Shown here piece by piece: positions 8,186-17,700 of a stretch of DNA of 64,000 nucleotides. Source of the stretch: Mycobacterium colombiense (GTDB lineage Bacteria; Actinomycetota; Actinomycetes; Mycobacteriales; Mycobacteriaceae); contig NZ_QMEV01000003.1 in the NCBI RefSeq assembly GCF_003284935.1, positions 122,847-186,846 on the forward strand, given 5' to 3'. Both the position numbers and the translations under genes were made by a program. The notes beneath the pieces were generated by a model, which saw only the letters and a list, made by a program, of their open reading frames with translations, ran no database searches and was not told the DNA's origin. Numbering within the stretch: the stretch's first letter is position 1; every line of letters begins with the position of its first letter.

Positions 8186-9067
8186 CTAGGAAGCGGATTC
8201 CATCTCGGAGATCAGATCGGCGAGGGTGAGGATGCGCTGGGCGTCACGCACATGCAGGCTCTCGATCATGCGGCCGTCGACGGTGATGACGCTGGTGCCG
8301 GCCGCCTGGGCCTCCTCGTAGGCCGAGACGATCTTGCGGGCGTCCTCCACGTCTTTGTGCGACGGCCCGAACAGCTCGTTGGCGGGGGCGATCTGCGACG
8401 GGTGGATCAGCGTCTTACCGTCGAAGCCCATCTCGCGGCCCTGCTGGGCCTCGGCCCGGAATGCGCCCGCGTCGGTGATGTCGTTGAACACACCGTCCAA
8501 GATGACCTTTCCGGCCGCCCGTGCTCCCAACAATGCCAAGCCGAGGGCGGGTACGGCGGGCGCGCGCCCGGGGACGTGCAGGCCGTGCAGCTCATTGACC
8601 AGGTCGTTGGTGCCCACCACCAAACCGGCCAGGCGATCGCTGGCCGACGCGACCTCCTCGGACCGCAGAAAGGCCCGGGGCGTTTCGATCATCACCCACA
8701 GCTGCAACGACTTCGGCGCTCCCAAGGCGTCCAGCGCGTCGGCCAGCGCTTGAACCTGTTGGCCCGTCTCGACTTTCGGCACCAGCACGCCGTCGGCGCT
8801 CGATCGGGCCACGGCCGCCAGGTCATCGTCGTGCCAGTCGGTGTCCAGGCCGTTGATGCGCACCACGACCTCGCGGGGGCGGTAGCTCTCCGACGAGATC
8901 GCGTCGCACACCGTCGTCCTCGAATCGGCCTTCGCGTCGGGACCCACGGCGTCCTCGAGGTCGAAGATCAGCACGTCCGCCGGCAGCGTCTTACCCTTTT
9001 CCAGCGCGCGTGGCTTGTTGCCGGGCAGGTACAGGGCGGATCGGCGCGGGCGCAGGGTGGGTGCCAT
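8186..9067 (-). CDS. HpcH/HpaI aldolase / CitE-like CoA-ester lyase
   Basis: 293-residue TIM-barrel lyase of the CitE family. It has the opening RRSALYLPGNKPRALEKG, DVLIFDLEDAVGPDAK (Mg-binding acidic pair), VVVRINGLDT, the barrel Glu in WVMIETPRAF, and FDGKTLIHPSQI near the end. Such proteins cleave or form C-C bonds in malyl-, citramalyl- or beta-methylmalyl-CoA. The single CitE-like mycobacterial members may be citramalyl-CoA lyases or malate-synthase-like enzymes; the substrate cannot be told here. The start ATG gives the canonical N-terminus. It is transcribed away from the methyltransferase at 9252. Confidence 0.85.
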   Translation of the reverse strand: MAPTLRPRRSALYLPGNKPRALEKGKTLPADVLIFDLEDAVGPDAKADSRTTVCDAISSESYRPREVVVRINGLDTDWHDDDLAAVARSSADGVLVPKVETGQQVQALADALDALGAPKSLQLWVMIETPRAFLRSEEVASASDRLAGLVVGTNDLVNELHGLHVPGRAPAVPALGLALLGARAAGKVILDGVFNDITDAGAFRAEAQQGREMGFDGKTLIHPSQIAPANELFGPSHKDVEDARKIVSAYEEAQAAGTSVITVDGRMIESLHVRDAQRILTLADLISEMESAS

Positions 9068-9251
9068 GAAAGCGGTTCACTTCCTGTGGTCGAGGAGCGG
9101 GACGGGAGTCACGGGCCTGCGCGGTGGGTGCGGGGTGCGCTCGGCATAGGCAGAAAGTACCCTTCGGTACCGGTGGTGCGGTCGCCGGTGGTGTGCGGCC
9201 AGGCAGGCGAATTGGGCGACGCGTCTAGTGGATCCCGGAAGGGGAAAGCGA

Positions 9252-10175
9252 ATGTCATCATTTGGTTCGGCGCGTAGCGAGGGCGACAGCTGGGACCTGG
9301 CCTCCAGCGTGGGGGCGACCGCGACGATGGTGGCGGCCTCCCGGGCGCTGGCGTCCCGCGAGCCAGACCCATTGTTGGATGACCGATTCGCCGAGCCGTT
9401 GGTGCGGGCGGTCGGTCACCCCTTCTTCATCCGCATGCTGGACAACGACATCCCGCTGGAAAGCGACGACATGCCGATGACGCTGCAACAGCGGCGCGAA
9501 CAGATGACGGTGCGGACGAGGTTTTTCGACGACTTCTTCGGCGCCGCCACCGCCGCCGGGATACGGCAGGCCGTCATCTTGGCCGCCGGGCTCGACGCGC
9601 GGGCCTATCGGTTGGCATGGCCGTCGGGCACCGTGGTTTTCGAGGTCGACCAGCCGCAGGTGATCGCCTTCAAGACCGACACGCTGACCCGGCTCGGTGC
9701 CGAACCGACCGCGGAACGGCGGACCGTCGCCATCGACCTTCGCGAAGATTGGCCGACGGCATTGCGCGACAGCGGTTTTGACGCCGGCTCCCCCACCGCC
9801 TGGATCGCCGAGGGCCTGCTGCCCTACCTGCCGCCGGACGCCCAGGACCGGCTGTTGGACAACATCACCGCGCTCAGCGCGCCGGGCAGCCGGCTGGCCA
9901 CCGAGAACATCACCGACATGAGCGTGTTCACCGACGAACGCGCCCGGGCGATGCGCAACACCTGGCGTCAGCACGGGCTCGACATCGACGTCGCCGAGCT
10001 CGTCTGGCTCGGCGAGCGACGGCCGGCGGCCGAGCACCTGGCCGACACCGGCTGGAACGTCACCCGCCGCCCCACCGAAGAGGTCTATGCGGACTACGGA
10101 TTCGTGCTACCGGACAACGAAATCCTCAAGCAATTCCGTCACTCGATCAGTTACCTCAGCGCCGAATTGACCTGA
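9252..10175 (+). CDS. TIGR00027-family SAM methyltransferase
   Basis: 307-residue member of the mycobacterial leucine-carboxyl-methyltransferase-like family (PF04072/TIGR00027). Its marks are [21 protein letters not shown], the SAM loop [27 protein letters not shown], and [14 protein letters not shown]. Many copies occur per mycobacterial genome, and the group is thought to methylate polyketide or lipid intermediates, mostly without proof. The ATG follows GGAAGGGGAAAGCG. A second relative lies at 46828-47670. Confidence 0.9.
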   Translation: MSSFGSARSEGDSWDLASSVGATATMVAASRALASREPDPLLDDRFAEPLVRAVGHPFFIRMLDNDIPLESDDMPMTLQQRREQMTVRTRFFDDFFGAATAAGIRQAVILAAGLDARAYRLAWPSGTVVFEVDQPQVIAFKTDTLTRLGAEPTAERRTVAIDLREDWPTALRDSGFDAGSPTAWIAEGLLPYLPPDAQDRLLDNITALSAPGSRLATENITDMSVFTDERARAMRNTWRQHGLDIDVAELVWLGERRPAAEHLADTGWNVTRRPTEEVYADYGFVLPDNEILKQFRHSISYLSAELT

Positions 10176-10207
10176 GCCTTAACATTTTCGGCGGGCGAGC
10201 GGTTCCG

Positions 10208-11704
10208 TTAGGACTTGGCTTCGCGCCACCCCCGCTCGAACGGCAGCCGCCATGCGTTGGGCGCGATGAGTTGGTGAATAGCGTTGGGGCCCCACGTGCC
10301 TGGCTGATACATCTTGGCGGGGGGCGGATCGGTGAGCAGATCTTCGGAACGCTCCCACAATGATTCGATGCCCTCAGCGGTGTTGAACAGCGTGTGGTCG
10401 CCCCGCATCGCGTCCAGGATCAGGCGTTCGTAGGCCTCGAGGACGTCCACGACGGTGTCGATCTCCTGCGAGGAAAACTGCATGGACAGCTTGTCCAGCT
10501 TCATGCCCGGGCCGGGTCGCTTGCCGTAGAACGACAACGAGACCTTCGAGTTGTCGGCGAGGTCGAATGTGAGGTGATCGGGCCCCTGCGTGCCCACCCC
10601 GGACCCGGGCGGAAACATGGTCCGCGGAGCCTCTTTGAACGCGATCGAGATGATGCGGATCCCCTCGGCCATCTTCTTGCCGGTGCGCAGGTAGATGGGC
10701 ACCCCGGCCCATCGCCAGTTGTCGATGCCGACCTTGAGGGCGATAAAGGTCTCGGTGTCGGAATCCTTTGCCACCCCGTCCTCGTCGCGATATCCGTTGT
10801 ACTGACCCCGAACAACGTTGGACGGCTTGACCGGCAGCATCGACCGAAAGACCTTGTTCTTCTCTTCGCTGATGGCGAACGGTTCGAGCGCGGTCGGCGG
10901 CTCCATCACCACGAACGCCATCACCTGGAACAGATGGGTTACCACCATGTCCTTATAGGCCCCGGTCTCTTCGTAGAAATTCGCCCGCTGATCCAGTCCC
11001 AGGGCCTCGGGAATGTCGATCTGAATGTGGTCGATGAAATTGCGGTTCCAGATCGGCTCGAAGAGACCGTTGGCGAAGCGGAACGCCAGGATGTTCTGCG
11101 CGGCTTCCTTGCCCAGGAAGTGGTCGATGCGGAAAATCTGTGATTCCTCGAAGGTTTCGTGCACGAAGTCGTTCAGCGCCACCGCGCTGGCCAGATCGGT
11201 GCCGAACGGTTTCTCCATCACCACCCGCGAACGCTCGACCAGCTTGGCGTCGCGCAGCATCGTGATCACGGCCCGCGCCGCCTTGGGCGGAACCGACAGG
11301 TAGTGCAGGCGTCGAACGTTGGGACCCAGATTCTCCTCGGCCTGGGCCACCGCCTCGGCCAGCCCCTCGGGTCCGGCGCCCTGTGGGACGTAGCTGACGA
11401 TGCTGGCGAAGTTGGCCCACTGTTCGTCCGAGAGCTTGTGGGTGCCGAAGGAATCGATCGCCTCCTTCGCGAGCTCGCGGAATTCCTCCTGGCTCAGGTC
11501 CTCCAGCGACGTGGCGACGATCTGGATATTGGGCGCCAATTCCGACTGGTCCAGATAGGCCAGACCGGGGATCAGTTTTCGTTTGGCCAGATCGCCGGTC
11601 GCCCCGAAAAGGACGATGACGTGTGGGTCGAGCGAATCGGCGTGGCGGCGATGCGGGCGCGCGTCGGCGGGGTAAGCGATGGTCTGAGGTTTCTCGGTAG
11701 CCAC
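10208..11704 (-). CDS. zwf: Glucose-6-phosphate 1-dehydrogenase
   Basis: 498-residue enzyme of the oxidative pentose phosphate pathway, converting glucose 6-phosphate to 6-phosphogluconolactone with NADP+. The coenzyme motif is LFGATGDLAKRK, the substrate signature RIDHFLGKE is intact, and the EKPFG and YLRTGKK segments are in place. Length is normal. Mycobacteria often carry two copies (zwf1, zwf2). The usual zwf2 neighbours (tkt, tal, opcA, devB) are absent, so this is probably a stand-alone copy. It is divergent from a small gene preceded by a SigF-like promoter. Confidence 0.95.
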   Translation of the reverse strand: MATEKPQTIAYPADARPHRRHADSLDPHVIVLFGATGDLAKRKLIPGLAYLDQSELAPNIQIVATSLEDLSQEEFRELAKEAIDSFGTHKLSDEQWANFASIVSYVPQGAGPEGLAEAVAQAEENLGPNVRRLHYLSVPPKAARAVITMLRDAKLVERSRVVMEKPFGTDLASAVALNDFVHETFEESQIFRIDHFLGKEAAQNILAFRFANGLFEPIWNRNFIDHIQIDIPEALGLDQRANFYEETGAYKDMVVTHLFQVMAFVVMEPPTALEPFAISEEKNKVFRSMLPVKPSNVVRGQYNGYRDEDGVAKDSDTETFIALKVGIDNWRWAGVPIYLRTGKKMAEGIRIISIAFKEAPRTMFPPGSGVGTQGPDHLTFDLADNSKVSLSFYGKRPGPGMKLDKLSMQFSSQEIDTVVDVLEAYERLILDAMRGDHTLFNTAEGIESLWERSEDLLTDPPPAKMYQPGTWGPNAIHQLIAPNAWRLPFERGWREAKS

Positions 11705-11765
11705 TCTTGCGATACTTCCACCGTCGCGGCGCTGTGTCTCGTCTGTCTCGCGGCCGGCCGGTTCT

Positions 11766-11790
11766 GGTTAACAACCGCTCGATCGGGTAT
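11766..11790 (+). promoter_or_regulatory. SigF-type promoter candidate
   Basis: GGTT at 11766-11769 and GGGTAT at 11785-11790 are separated by 15 bases. This matches the mycobacterial SigF pattern (GGTTT, 15-17 bases, GGGTA) except for the last base of the -35 element. It faces the small gene at 11851, giving a leader of about 55 bases. Confidence 0.5.
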
Positions 11791-11850
11791 TGAATAGCGG
11801 CGGGTTCCCGGCGCCGGGTCCCGTCCCCACCCACGCCATTGGAAAGCGAT

Positions 11851-12021
11851 ATGACCAAACCGGACAAAGACCCGCTGAGCCGCGCGCAGGAGCTGGAGAA
11901 CATCGTCGATCAGCTCGAGGAGAAGGTCACCGAGGAAAGCGAAGCCGAAGGCGTTCCCGGAAACCGCAGCGACCGGGAACAGGCGGCTGTTCGAGGTGCC
12001 ACCAACGAGCCGCCGGACTGA
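11851..12021 (+). CDS. Small acidic hydrophilic protein
   Basis: 56-residue, strongly charged protein with no hydrophobic core: MTKPDKDPLSRAQELENIVD, then a Glu/Lys heptad-like stretch and a disordered tail. One amphipathic helix (about residues 10-33) may form a coiled coil. I do not recognise a named family, though small proteins of this composition occur in mycobacterial general-stress regulons. The ATG has GGAAAGCG 4 bases upstream. The SigF-like promoter at 11766-11790 is consistent with stress or stationary-phase expression. Confidence 0.6.
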   Translation: MTKPDKDPLSRAQELENIVDQLEEKVTEESEAEGVPGNRSDREQAAVRGATNEPPD

Positions 12022-12052
12022 GCGGTCGCTGGCCTGGCTCAGACGAGCACCC

Positions 12053-13030
12053 TCATTCGCTCGGGAAGTCGACGGCGTGCGCCTTCAGCGTCGCCAGCAG
12101 CTCGGGCGTGGGCCATTCGTTGGCCCGGTAGCGGACCGGGCTGATTCCCGCCACGGGCAGGATGCCCACCGCATCGACGACGGTGGCGAATGGCACGGTG
12201 AACTTGTCGGAAACGTTGGACGGATCGCCGACCAAAAAGGTCACGTAGTCGGTTTGCGGCAGCTCCCACGGGATCCCCTGCCCCCACGCCACGGTGGTGC
12301 GCCGGCCCCAGGCCGTCTCGATCACCTGCGCTTCGCCGACGTATTGCGGGAACAATTCGCGCTCATAGTGCTCCCGCAAGAATTCGGTTTGATGGCGGTA
12401 TTCCTGTGTGGCCAACAAGGTTCGGGCCCGTAGCGCCAGCTCGCGCAGGGGATGCGGGCCGGCCTGGTCGAACGGCGCGATGACGGTGCCCTCGATCGTG
12501 TAGCCCTGTGGCGAGATGGGCTGTTCGGCATCGAGGTACATCTGCTCGGCGACCTCGAAGAGGTTCGCGGCGTCGTCGGGTGCGTCGGTGCCCAGCAGCA
12601 AGACGCCGTCGCCGGGGAAGAACACCAGCGGACGGGGGCCGCCGGCCACCGCCAGCGAGCCCAGCCAGCCGGTGGCCAGGATCATCGATTCGATATAGGT
12701 GCCGCCGTCGGCATCCTTCAACAGGAACTTCTCGCCCGGGGCGAAGGTCTGTTGACGCGCCGACAGGTTCTCCCTGGCCACCGCGAAGGCCTCATCGCCG
12801 GTGATGCCCCACGCTGAAGTCTCCGCCGGTGTCACCATGGCCCGCACGGTGGGCAGGTCGACCACGACCATCTCGTTGATGAAGGGAAACACCGGGCGCA
12901 CCCACGGCTGACCGCCGGCGTTGACCAAGTAATTCACGTAGCTCTGCGGTCGCAACACCGGCCTGAGCAAGGGTTGGGCCTCGGCCCAATCCTCCGGCGC
13001 CGCCGGCGGTTGCTCGGTTGCGATATCCAC
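12053..13030 (-). CDS. Conserved protein of unknown function
   Basis: About 325 residues, soluble, no signal or membrane segment. Visible features are an N-terminal Pro/Glu-rich part, LRPQSYVNYLVNAGGQPWVRPVFPFINEMVVVD, a central Gly-rich hydrophobic strand region (LATGWLGSLAVAGGPRPLVFF), and a C-terminal block VAWGQGIPWELPQTDYVTFL. Strand-rich and compact, but no catalytic motif stands out and I do not recognise the family. GTG 13030 (VDIATEQ) is preferred, with AGGAAG about 11 bases upstream; an ATG at 13093 would add 21 residues containing two Cys. The neighbours give no hint of a role. Confidence 0.65.
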   Translation of the reverse strand: MDIATEQPPAAPEDWAEAQPLLRPVLRPQSYVNYLVNAGGQPWVRPVFPFINEMVVVDLPTVRAMVTPAETSAWGITGDEAFAVARENLSARQQTFAPGEKFLLKDADGGTYIESMILATGWLGSLAVAGGPRPLVFFPGDGVLLLGTDAPDDAANLFEVAEQMYLDAEQPISPQGYTIEGTVIAPFDQAGPHPLRELALRARTLLATQEYRHQTEFLREHYERELFPQYVGEAQVIETAWGRRTTVAWGQGIPWELPQTDYVTFLVGDPSNVSDKFTVPFATVVDAVGILPVAGISPVRYRANEWPTPELLATLKAHAVDFPSE

Positions 13031-13121
13031 GGTGCGTGCTTCCTGCTCTTGAACAGCGAACACGCACGTTACACCCTGCGCCGGGCGGCACAAGTCACCT
13101 TTTTCGGCGCGCGTACCGCCC

Positions 13122-14597
13122 TCACGTTGCGACGGGCGGTCCGAACCAGGTGCCGAGGGCCTCGCGCAGCGCCGCGTCGGCTCCGGCGCCGACCCAGGCG
13201 ACGTGTCCGTCCGGCCGGATCAACGCCGCAGTCGGTGCGCTCACCGCGCCCAGCGCCGGAAGCTGCCATGTACCAACATGTTTCGCGTCGACGAGTCGCA
13301 CCCGGTGCGCCCAGGATGCGATGTCGATGCGGCCGGCCTCCCCGAAATTGAGCAGCACCGGGCGGGCATCTCGCAGGAGGTCGAAGACGCGCGACGAACC
13401 GTCGGCGGTGAGCAGATCCAGGTCGGGCATGCGTCGCCCCACCAGGGGGTGCCCCTCCCCCAGGTCGTACCGGATGTCCAGGCCCGACATCATCGCTGCG
13501 AAGCGGGCGCGGGGTTCGTCCATCTCGAGAAGCTCGGTCACGGTGTCGCGCAGCGCCTGGGTGCGTTCGTCGGGGCGAAGGAGCGCCATCTGCGCCAGCG
13601 CATTGCGCAGCACGCGGCGAGCGACGGGATGCCGTTCGGCGTGATAGCTGTCCAGCAGGCTGTCGGGCGATGTCTTGTCGACCACCTGGCCCAGCTTCCA
13701 GCCCAGATTCACCGCATCCTGCACCCCGGTGTTCAGGCCCTGCCCGCCCACCGGGTGATGGATATGTGCGGCATCGCCGGCCAGCAGAACCCGCCCGCGC
13801 CGGTAGCTGGCGGCCTGGCGCGCCGCGTCGGTGAACCGGGAAATCCATGCGGGACTGTGGATCCCGTAGTCGGTGCCGTACACGGCGACCAGGGCCTCGC
13901 TCAACTCGCGCAGCGTGGGTTCGGTGGGCGGCCCGAGGCGCCGCTCGGTGACCATGATCCGAACCGGTCCCCCCTCCTCGGCAACCGAGAGGGCATGGAC
14001 ACCGAGCGCGTCGTGATGGATGCCCCACTGCGGGGATTGCCCGGCCCCCGAATCCAATTCGGCCTCGGCGAGCAGATAGCTCGTCGTCGCCTCCCAGCCC
14101 GGAAAATCGATGTCGGCGGCTTTGCGGACGACGCTGCGTCCGCCGTCGCACCCCACGACATACTGGGCCCGCAGCACCCGGCCATCGTCCAGCCCGAGGT
14201 CCACGCCATCGCCGTCCTGCGCGACGGTCGCGACCTCTTGACCGCGATAGATCGGCACGCCGAGTTCGTCGACCCAGTCCGCCAGGATGCGTTCGATCTC
14301 GTTCTGCCACAGCGCGAGTCCGTAGGGATGCCGGGTGGGAAAGTTACTGATGTCCAGCCGGATCTGGGAGAAGCCGGCGACCTGCGCCACCTGGCCCCGC
14401 GACAGAAACCGATCGGCGATGCCACGCTGATCGAGAACCTCGATGGTGCGGGCGTGCAGGCCGCCGGCCCGCGTCCCCACCAGGTCCTGGTTGGTGCGCC
14501 GCTCGACGATGGCGGCGTCGATCCCCGCCAAGCCCAGTTCGCCCGCCAGCATCAGCCCCGTCGGCCCGCCGCCGGCAATGAGCACCGCGTGCTCCAT
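13122..14597 (-). CDS. FAD-dependent aromatic-ring monooxygenase (Rox/PgaE-like)
   Basis: 491-residue class A flavoprotein hydroxylase. GGGPTGLMLAGELGLAG is the FAD Rossmann motif. GCDGGRSVVRK is the DG motif binding both FAD and NADPH. GDAAHIHHPVGGQGLNTG is the GD motif. The C-terminal 100 residues form a thioredoxin-like domain, as in phenol and polyketide hydroxylases. Length and motifs also fit rifampicin monooxygenase (Rox), which inactivates rifamycins by 2-N-hydroxylation. Sequence alone does not separate that from other aromatic substrates. Start at MEHAVLIAGGG; GTG upstream (VSRSAES) is an alternative. Confidence 0.85.
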   Translation of the reverse strand: MEHAVLIAGGGPTGLMLAGELGLAGIDAAIVERRTNQDLVGTRAGGLHARTIEVLDQRGIADRFLSRGQVAQVAGFSQIRLDISNFPTRHPYGLALWQNEIERILADWVDELGVPIYRGQEVATVAQDGDGVDLGLDDGRVLRAQYVVGCDGGRSVVRKAADIDFPGWEATTSYLLAEAELDSGAGQSPQWGIHHDALGVHALSVAEEGGPVRIMVTERRLGPPTEPTLRELSEALVAVYGTDYGIHSPAWISRFTDAARQAASYRRGRVLLAGDAAHIHHPVGGQGLNTGVQDAVNLGWKLGQVVDKTSPDSLLDSYHAERHPVARRVLRNALAQMALLRPDERTQALRDTVTELLEMDEPRARFAAMMSGLDIRYDLGEGHPLVGRRMPDLDLLTADGSSRVFDLLRDARPVLLNFGEAGRIDIASWAHRVRLVDAKHVGTWQLPALGAVSAPTAALIRPDGHVAWVGAGADAALREALGTWFGPPVAT

Positions 14598-14751
14598 GCC
14601 GCCGCGCGAGCTCTCCGCTGATCTCGAAACACCCACTTCGCCACCCCGATTCGCCTGAATTCCGGTTGAGGACAGCGATTTTGCAACACCACCCGGGCCT
14701 TGCGGCAAGCCCCCGGGTGCGCTATAGGTTGAAAGTGGCGGGGAACATCCA

Positions 14752-17700
14752 TCACCAGCGGTCGCGCAGGGCATCGATCGCGCGGTAGATCCGCTGCTCG
14801 CTGACCGGGCGGGGCGTGCCGAGTTGCTGGGCCCACAGGCTCACCCTGAGTTCCTCGATCTGGCGGGAGACATCGCGAACGTCGGGGGCCGTGCTGGCCT
14901 CCTGGGGCAGCGCACGCAACAGCTCGGCGTAGGCGTCCTGCACGGCGTGCACCCGCTGCATGCGCTCCCGATCGGCCTGGACCGCACGGGCCAGGCTCTC
15001 GAGGCGGCGGCGGATCGCGATCAGGTAGCGGGTGAGGTCGGCGAGGTGCGCGGCCCCGGTGCTGGTGACGAATCCCGCCGGCAACAGCCGACCCAGCTGC
15101 GCGCGGATGTCGGCGACCGCATCGGCCTGCGCGGCCGGCGGATTCGCGGGCACCAGCAGTTGCACGTCCTGAGCGGCGGCCAGCACCTTCTCGACCCGTC
15201 CCACAACGTCGACGGTGGTCGGCGACAAAGACTTTGCCGCCCGCTGCTGCAGCTCGGTGAACTCCGCGCGAGTCCATACCGGCGCCGGCACGAGCACGTC
15301 GGCCGCGGCGTCGGCGCAGTCGTCCAGGAGTGCGGACAGGTCGCCGTCCGGATTGGTGCCGAGAACCAACCGGGTGCGCGGATCAAGTTGACGCGCAATC
15401 GCTTTGGCCGGGGACGCGACGCTGAGGCGCACCAATCGCCGGATGCCGGGTCGCATCGCCTGCTCCTGTTCGGACGACGTGGCGAACACCCGCAGGCTCA
15501 CGCCGCCGTCCGCGTCGACGAATGCGGGAAATCCCCGCACGGTGCGCCCAGCGACCGTGCGTTCCACGACCCGCGGCAGTTCGTCGAGGTCCTCGGGCCA
15601 GCCGCGCAACCCGGTTCGCTCCAGATCACCCGCGACCGCACGGGTGACGGCCTGCCGGGCCGGCGTCGTGAGCCGCTCTTGCAGTGCCCGCAGATCCTTG
15701 CCGCGCGCCAGCTCGCCGCCGTCACCGGACTCGACCGCGAACGTCACCCGCAGATGCGACGGCAGCTTGTCCAGGTCGAAGGCGTCGACGGGGACCAGCA
15801 CCCCGGTGCGACGGCGTAACTCGCGTTGCAGCGCCGGCAGCAACGGTTCCCCGCCCGGGTCGATTGCCGCCAGCACCGCGCGGGCGGTGTCGGGGGCGGG
15901 AACGAAGTTGCGGCGCAAGTCTTTCGGCAGTGAGCGGATGAGCGCGGTCACCAGCTCCTCGCGCAGCGCCGGCACCTGCCAGGCGAACTCGTCGCCGCCC
16001 AGGCGCGCCAGCACGTCGATCGGCACGTGCACGGTGACCCCGTCGTCGGCGGCGCCAGGATCGAAGCGGTAGGTCAACGGCAGCGCGACGTCGCCCGTCC
16101 GCCACGTGGTGGGGCGATCGGCGTCCGCCGTCTCGTGCGTGCGCAGCAGGTCGGCGCGGGTGAAGGTGAGCAGGTCCGGCGTCTTGTGGCGCTGCTTTTT
16201 CCACCAGGCGTCGAAGTTTCGCGCCGAGACGACATCGGCGGGGATGCGGGCGTCGTAGAGCGCGTAGATCTCGTCGTCGCCCACCAGCAGGTCGCGGCGG
16301 CGTGCCCGCTCTTCCAGGTCTTCGAGCTCGGTGCGCAGTCGCGCGTTGTCACCGAAGAAGCGATGACGGGTGTGCCAGTCGCCCTCGACCAGCGCGTGGC
16401 GGATGAACAGTTCGCGCGCCACCGCGGGCTCGATGCGTGCGTATCCGACGCGGCGGCGCGCGACGAGGGGCAGCCCGTACAGCGTCACCCGCTCGTAGGC
16501 CATCACCTCGCCGCGCTGGGCGTCCCAGTGCGGTTCGCTGTAGGCGCGCTGCGCCAGGTCGCCGGCGACCCGCTCCACGACTTCGGGCTGGATGCGGGCG
16601 GCGGTGCGCCCGTACAGCCGGCTGGTCTCGACCAGCTCCGCCACGACGACCCAGCGCGGGGGCCGCTTGGTGAGCGCCGAGCCGGGCGCCAGCACGAAAT
16701 GCGAGTTGCGCGCGCCCAGATACTCGCGGGTGTCTTCGCGGCGCATTCCCACATGCGACAGCAGCCCGGCGAGCAGCGCCGCGTGCACCCGGGCCGGATC
16801 GGCCGGCGCATCGGACGGGTCCTCGACGATGCCCAGGTCGCGGGCGATGCTGCGCAGCTGCCCGACCAGGTCCTGCCACTCCCGGATGCGCAGGTAGTGC
16901 AAAAACTCCGAACGGCACATCCGCCGGAATGCATTGCCCGATAACGACTTCCGCTGCTCGCGCAGATAGCGCCACAGGTTGAGGTAGGACATGAAATCGG
17001 AGTGCTCGTCGGCGAAACGGGCATGCTTTTGGCGGGCCGCCTCCTCGCGGTCGCTCGGCCGTTCCCGCGGGTCGGGGATGGTCAACGCCGCGGCCAGCAC
17101 CAGCATTTCGGGCACGCATCCCTCGGTTTGGGCCTGCAGGATCATTCGGCCCAGCCGCGGGTCGACGGGCAGCCGCGCGAGGCGGCGGCCGAGGTCGGTG
17201 ATCGCGCCGTGCTGGTCGAACGCGCCCAGTTCCTGCAGCAGCTGCACTCCGTCGCGCACGCTGCGGCGGTCCGGCGGATCGAGGAAGGGGAACTTCTCGA
17301 TGTCGCCGAGCTGCAGCGCCGCCATCTGCAACAGCACGGCGGCGAGATTGGTCCGCAGTATCTCGGGGTCGGTGTAGCGCGGCCGGGCCGCGAAGTCCTG
17401 TTCGGCGTAGAGCCGGATACACACCCCGGGCGCGACGCGGCCGCACCGGCCGGCGCGCTGGGCGGCGGACGCCTGCGAGATGGGTTCGATCGGCAGCCGC
17501 TGCACCTTCAGGCGCCGGCTGTAACGCGAGATGCGGGCGTTGCCCGGGTCGATCACGTAGCGGATCCCCGGCACGGTCAACGACGTTTCGGCGACGTTGG
17601 TGGCCAGCACGACGCGGCGCCCGGTATGGGGCGCGAACACCTTCTGCTGCTCGGCGGTGGGCAGCCGGGCGTACAGCGGAAGCACCTCGGTGTGTTTGAG

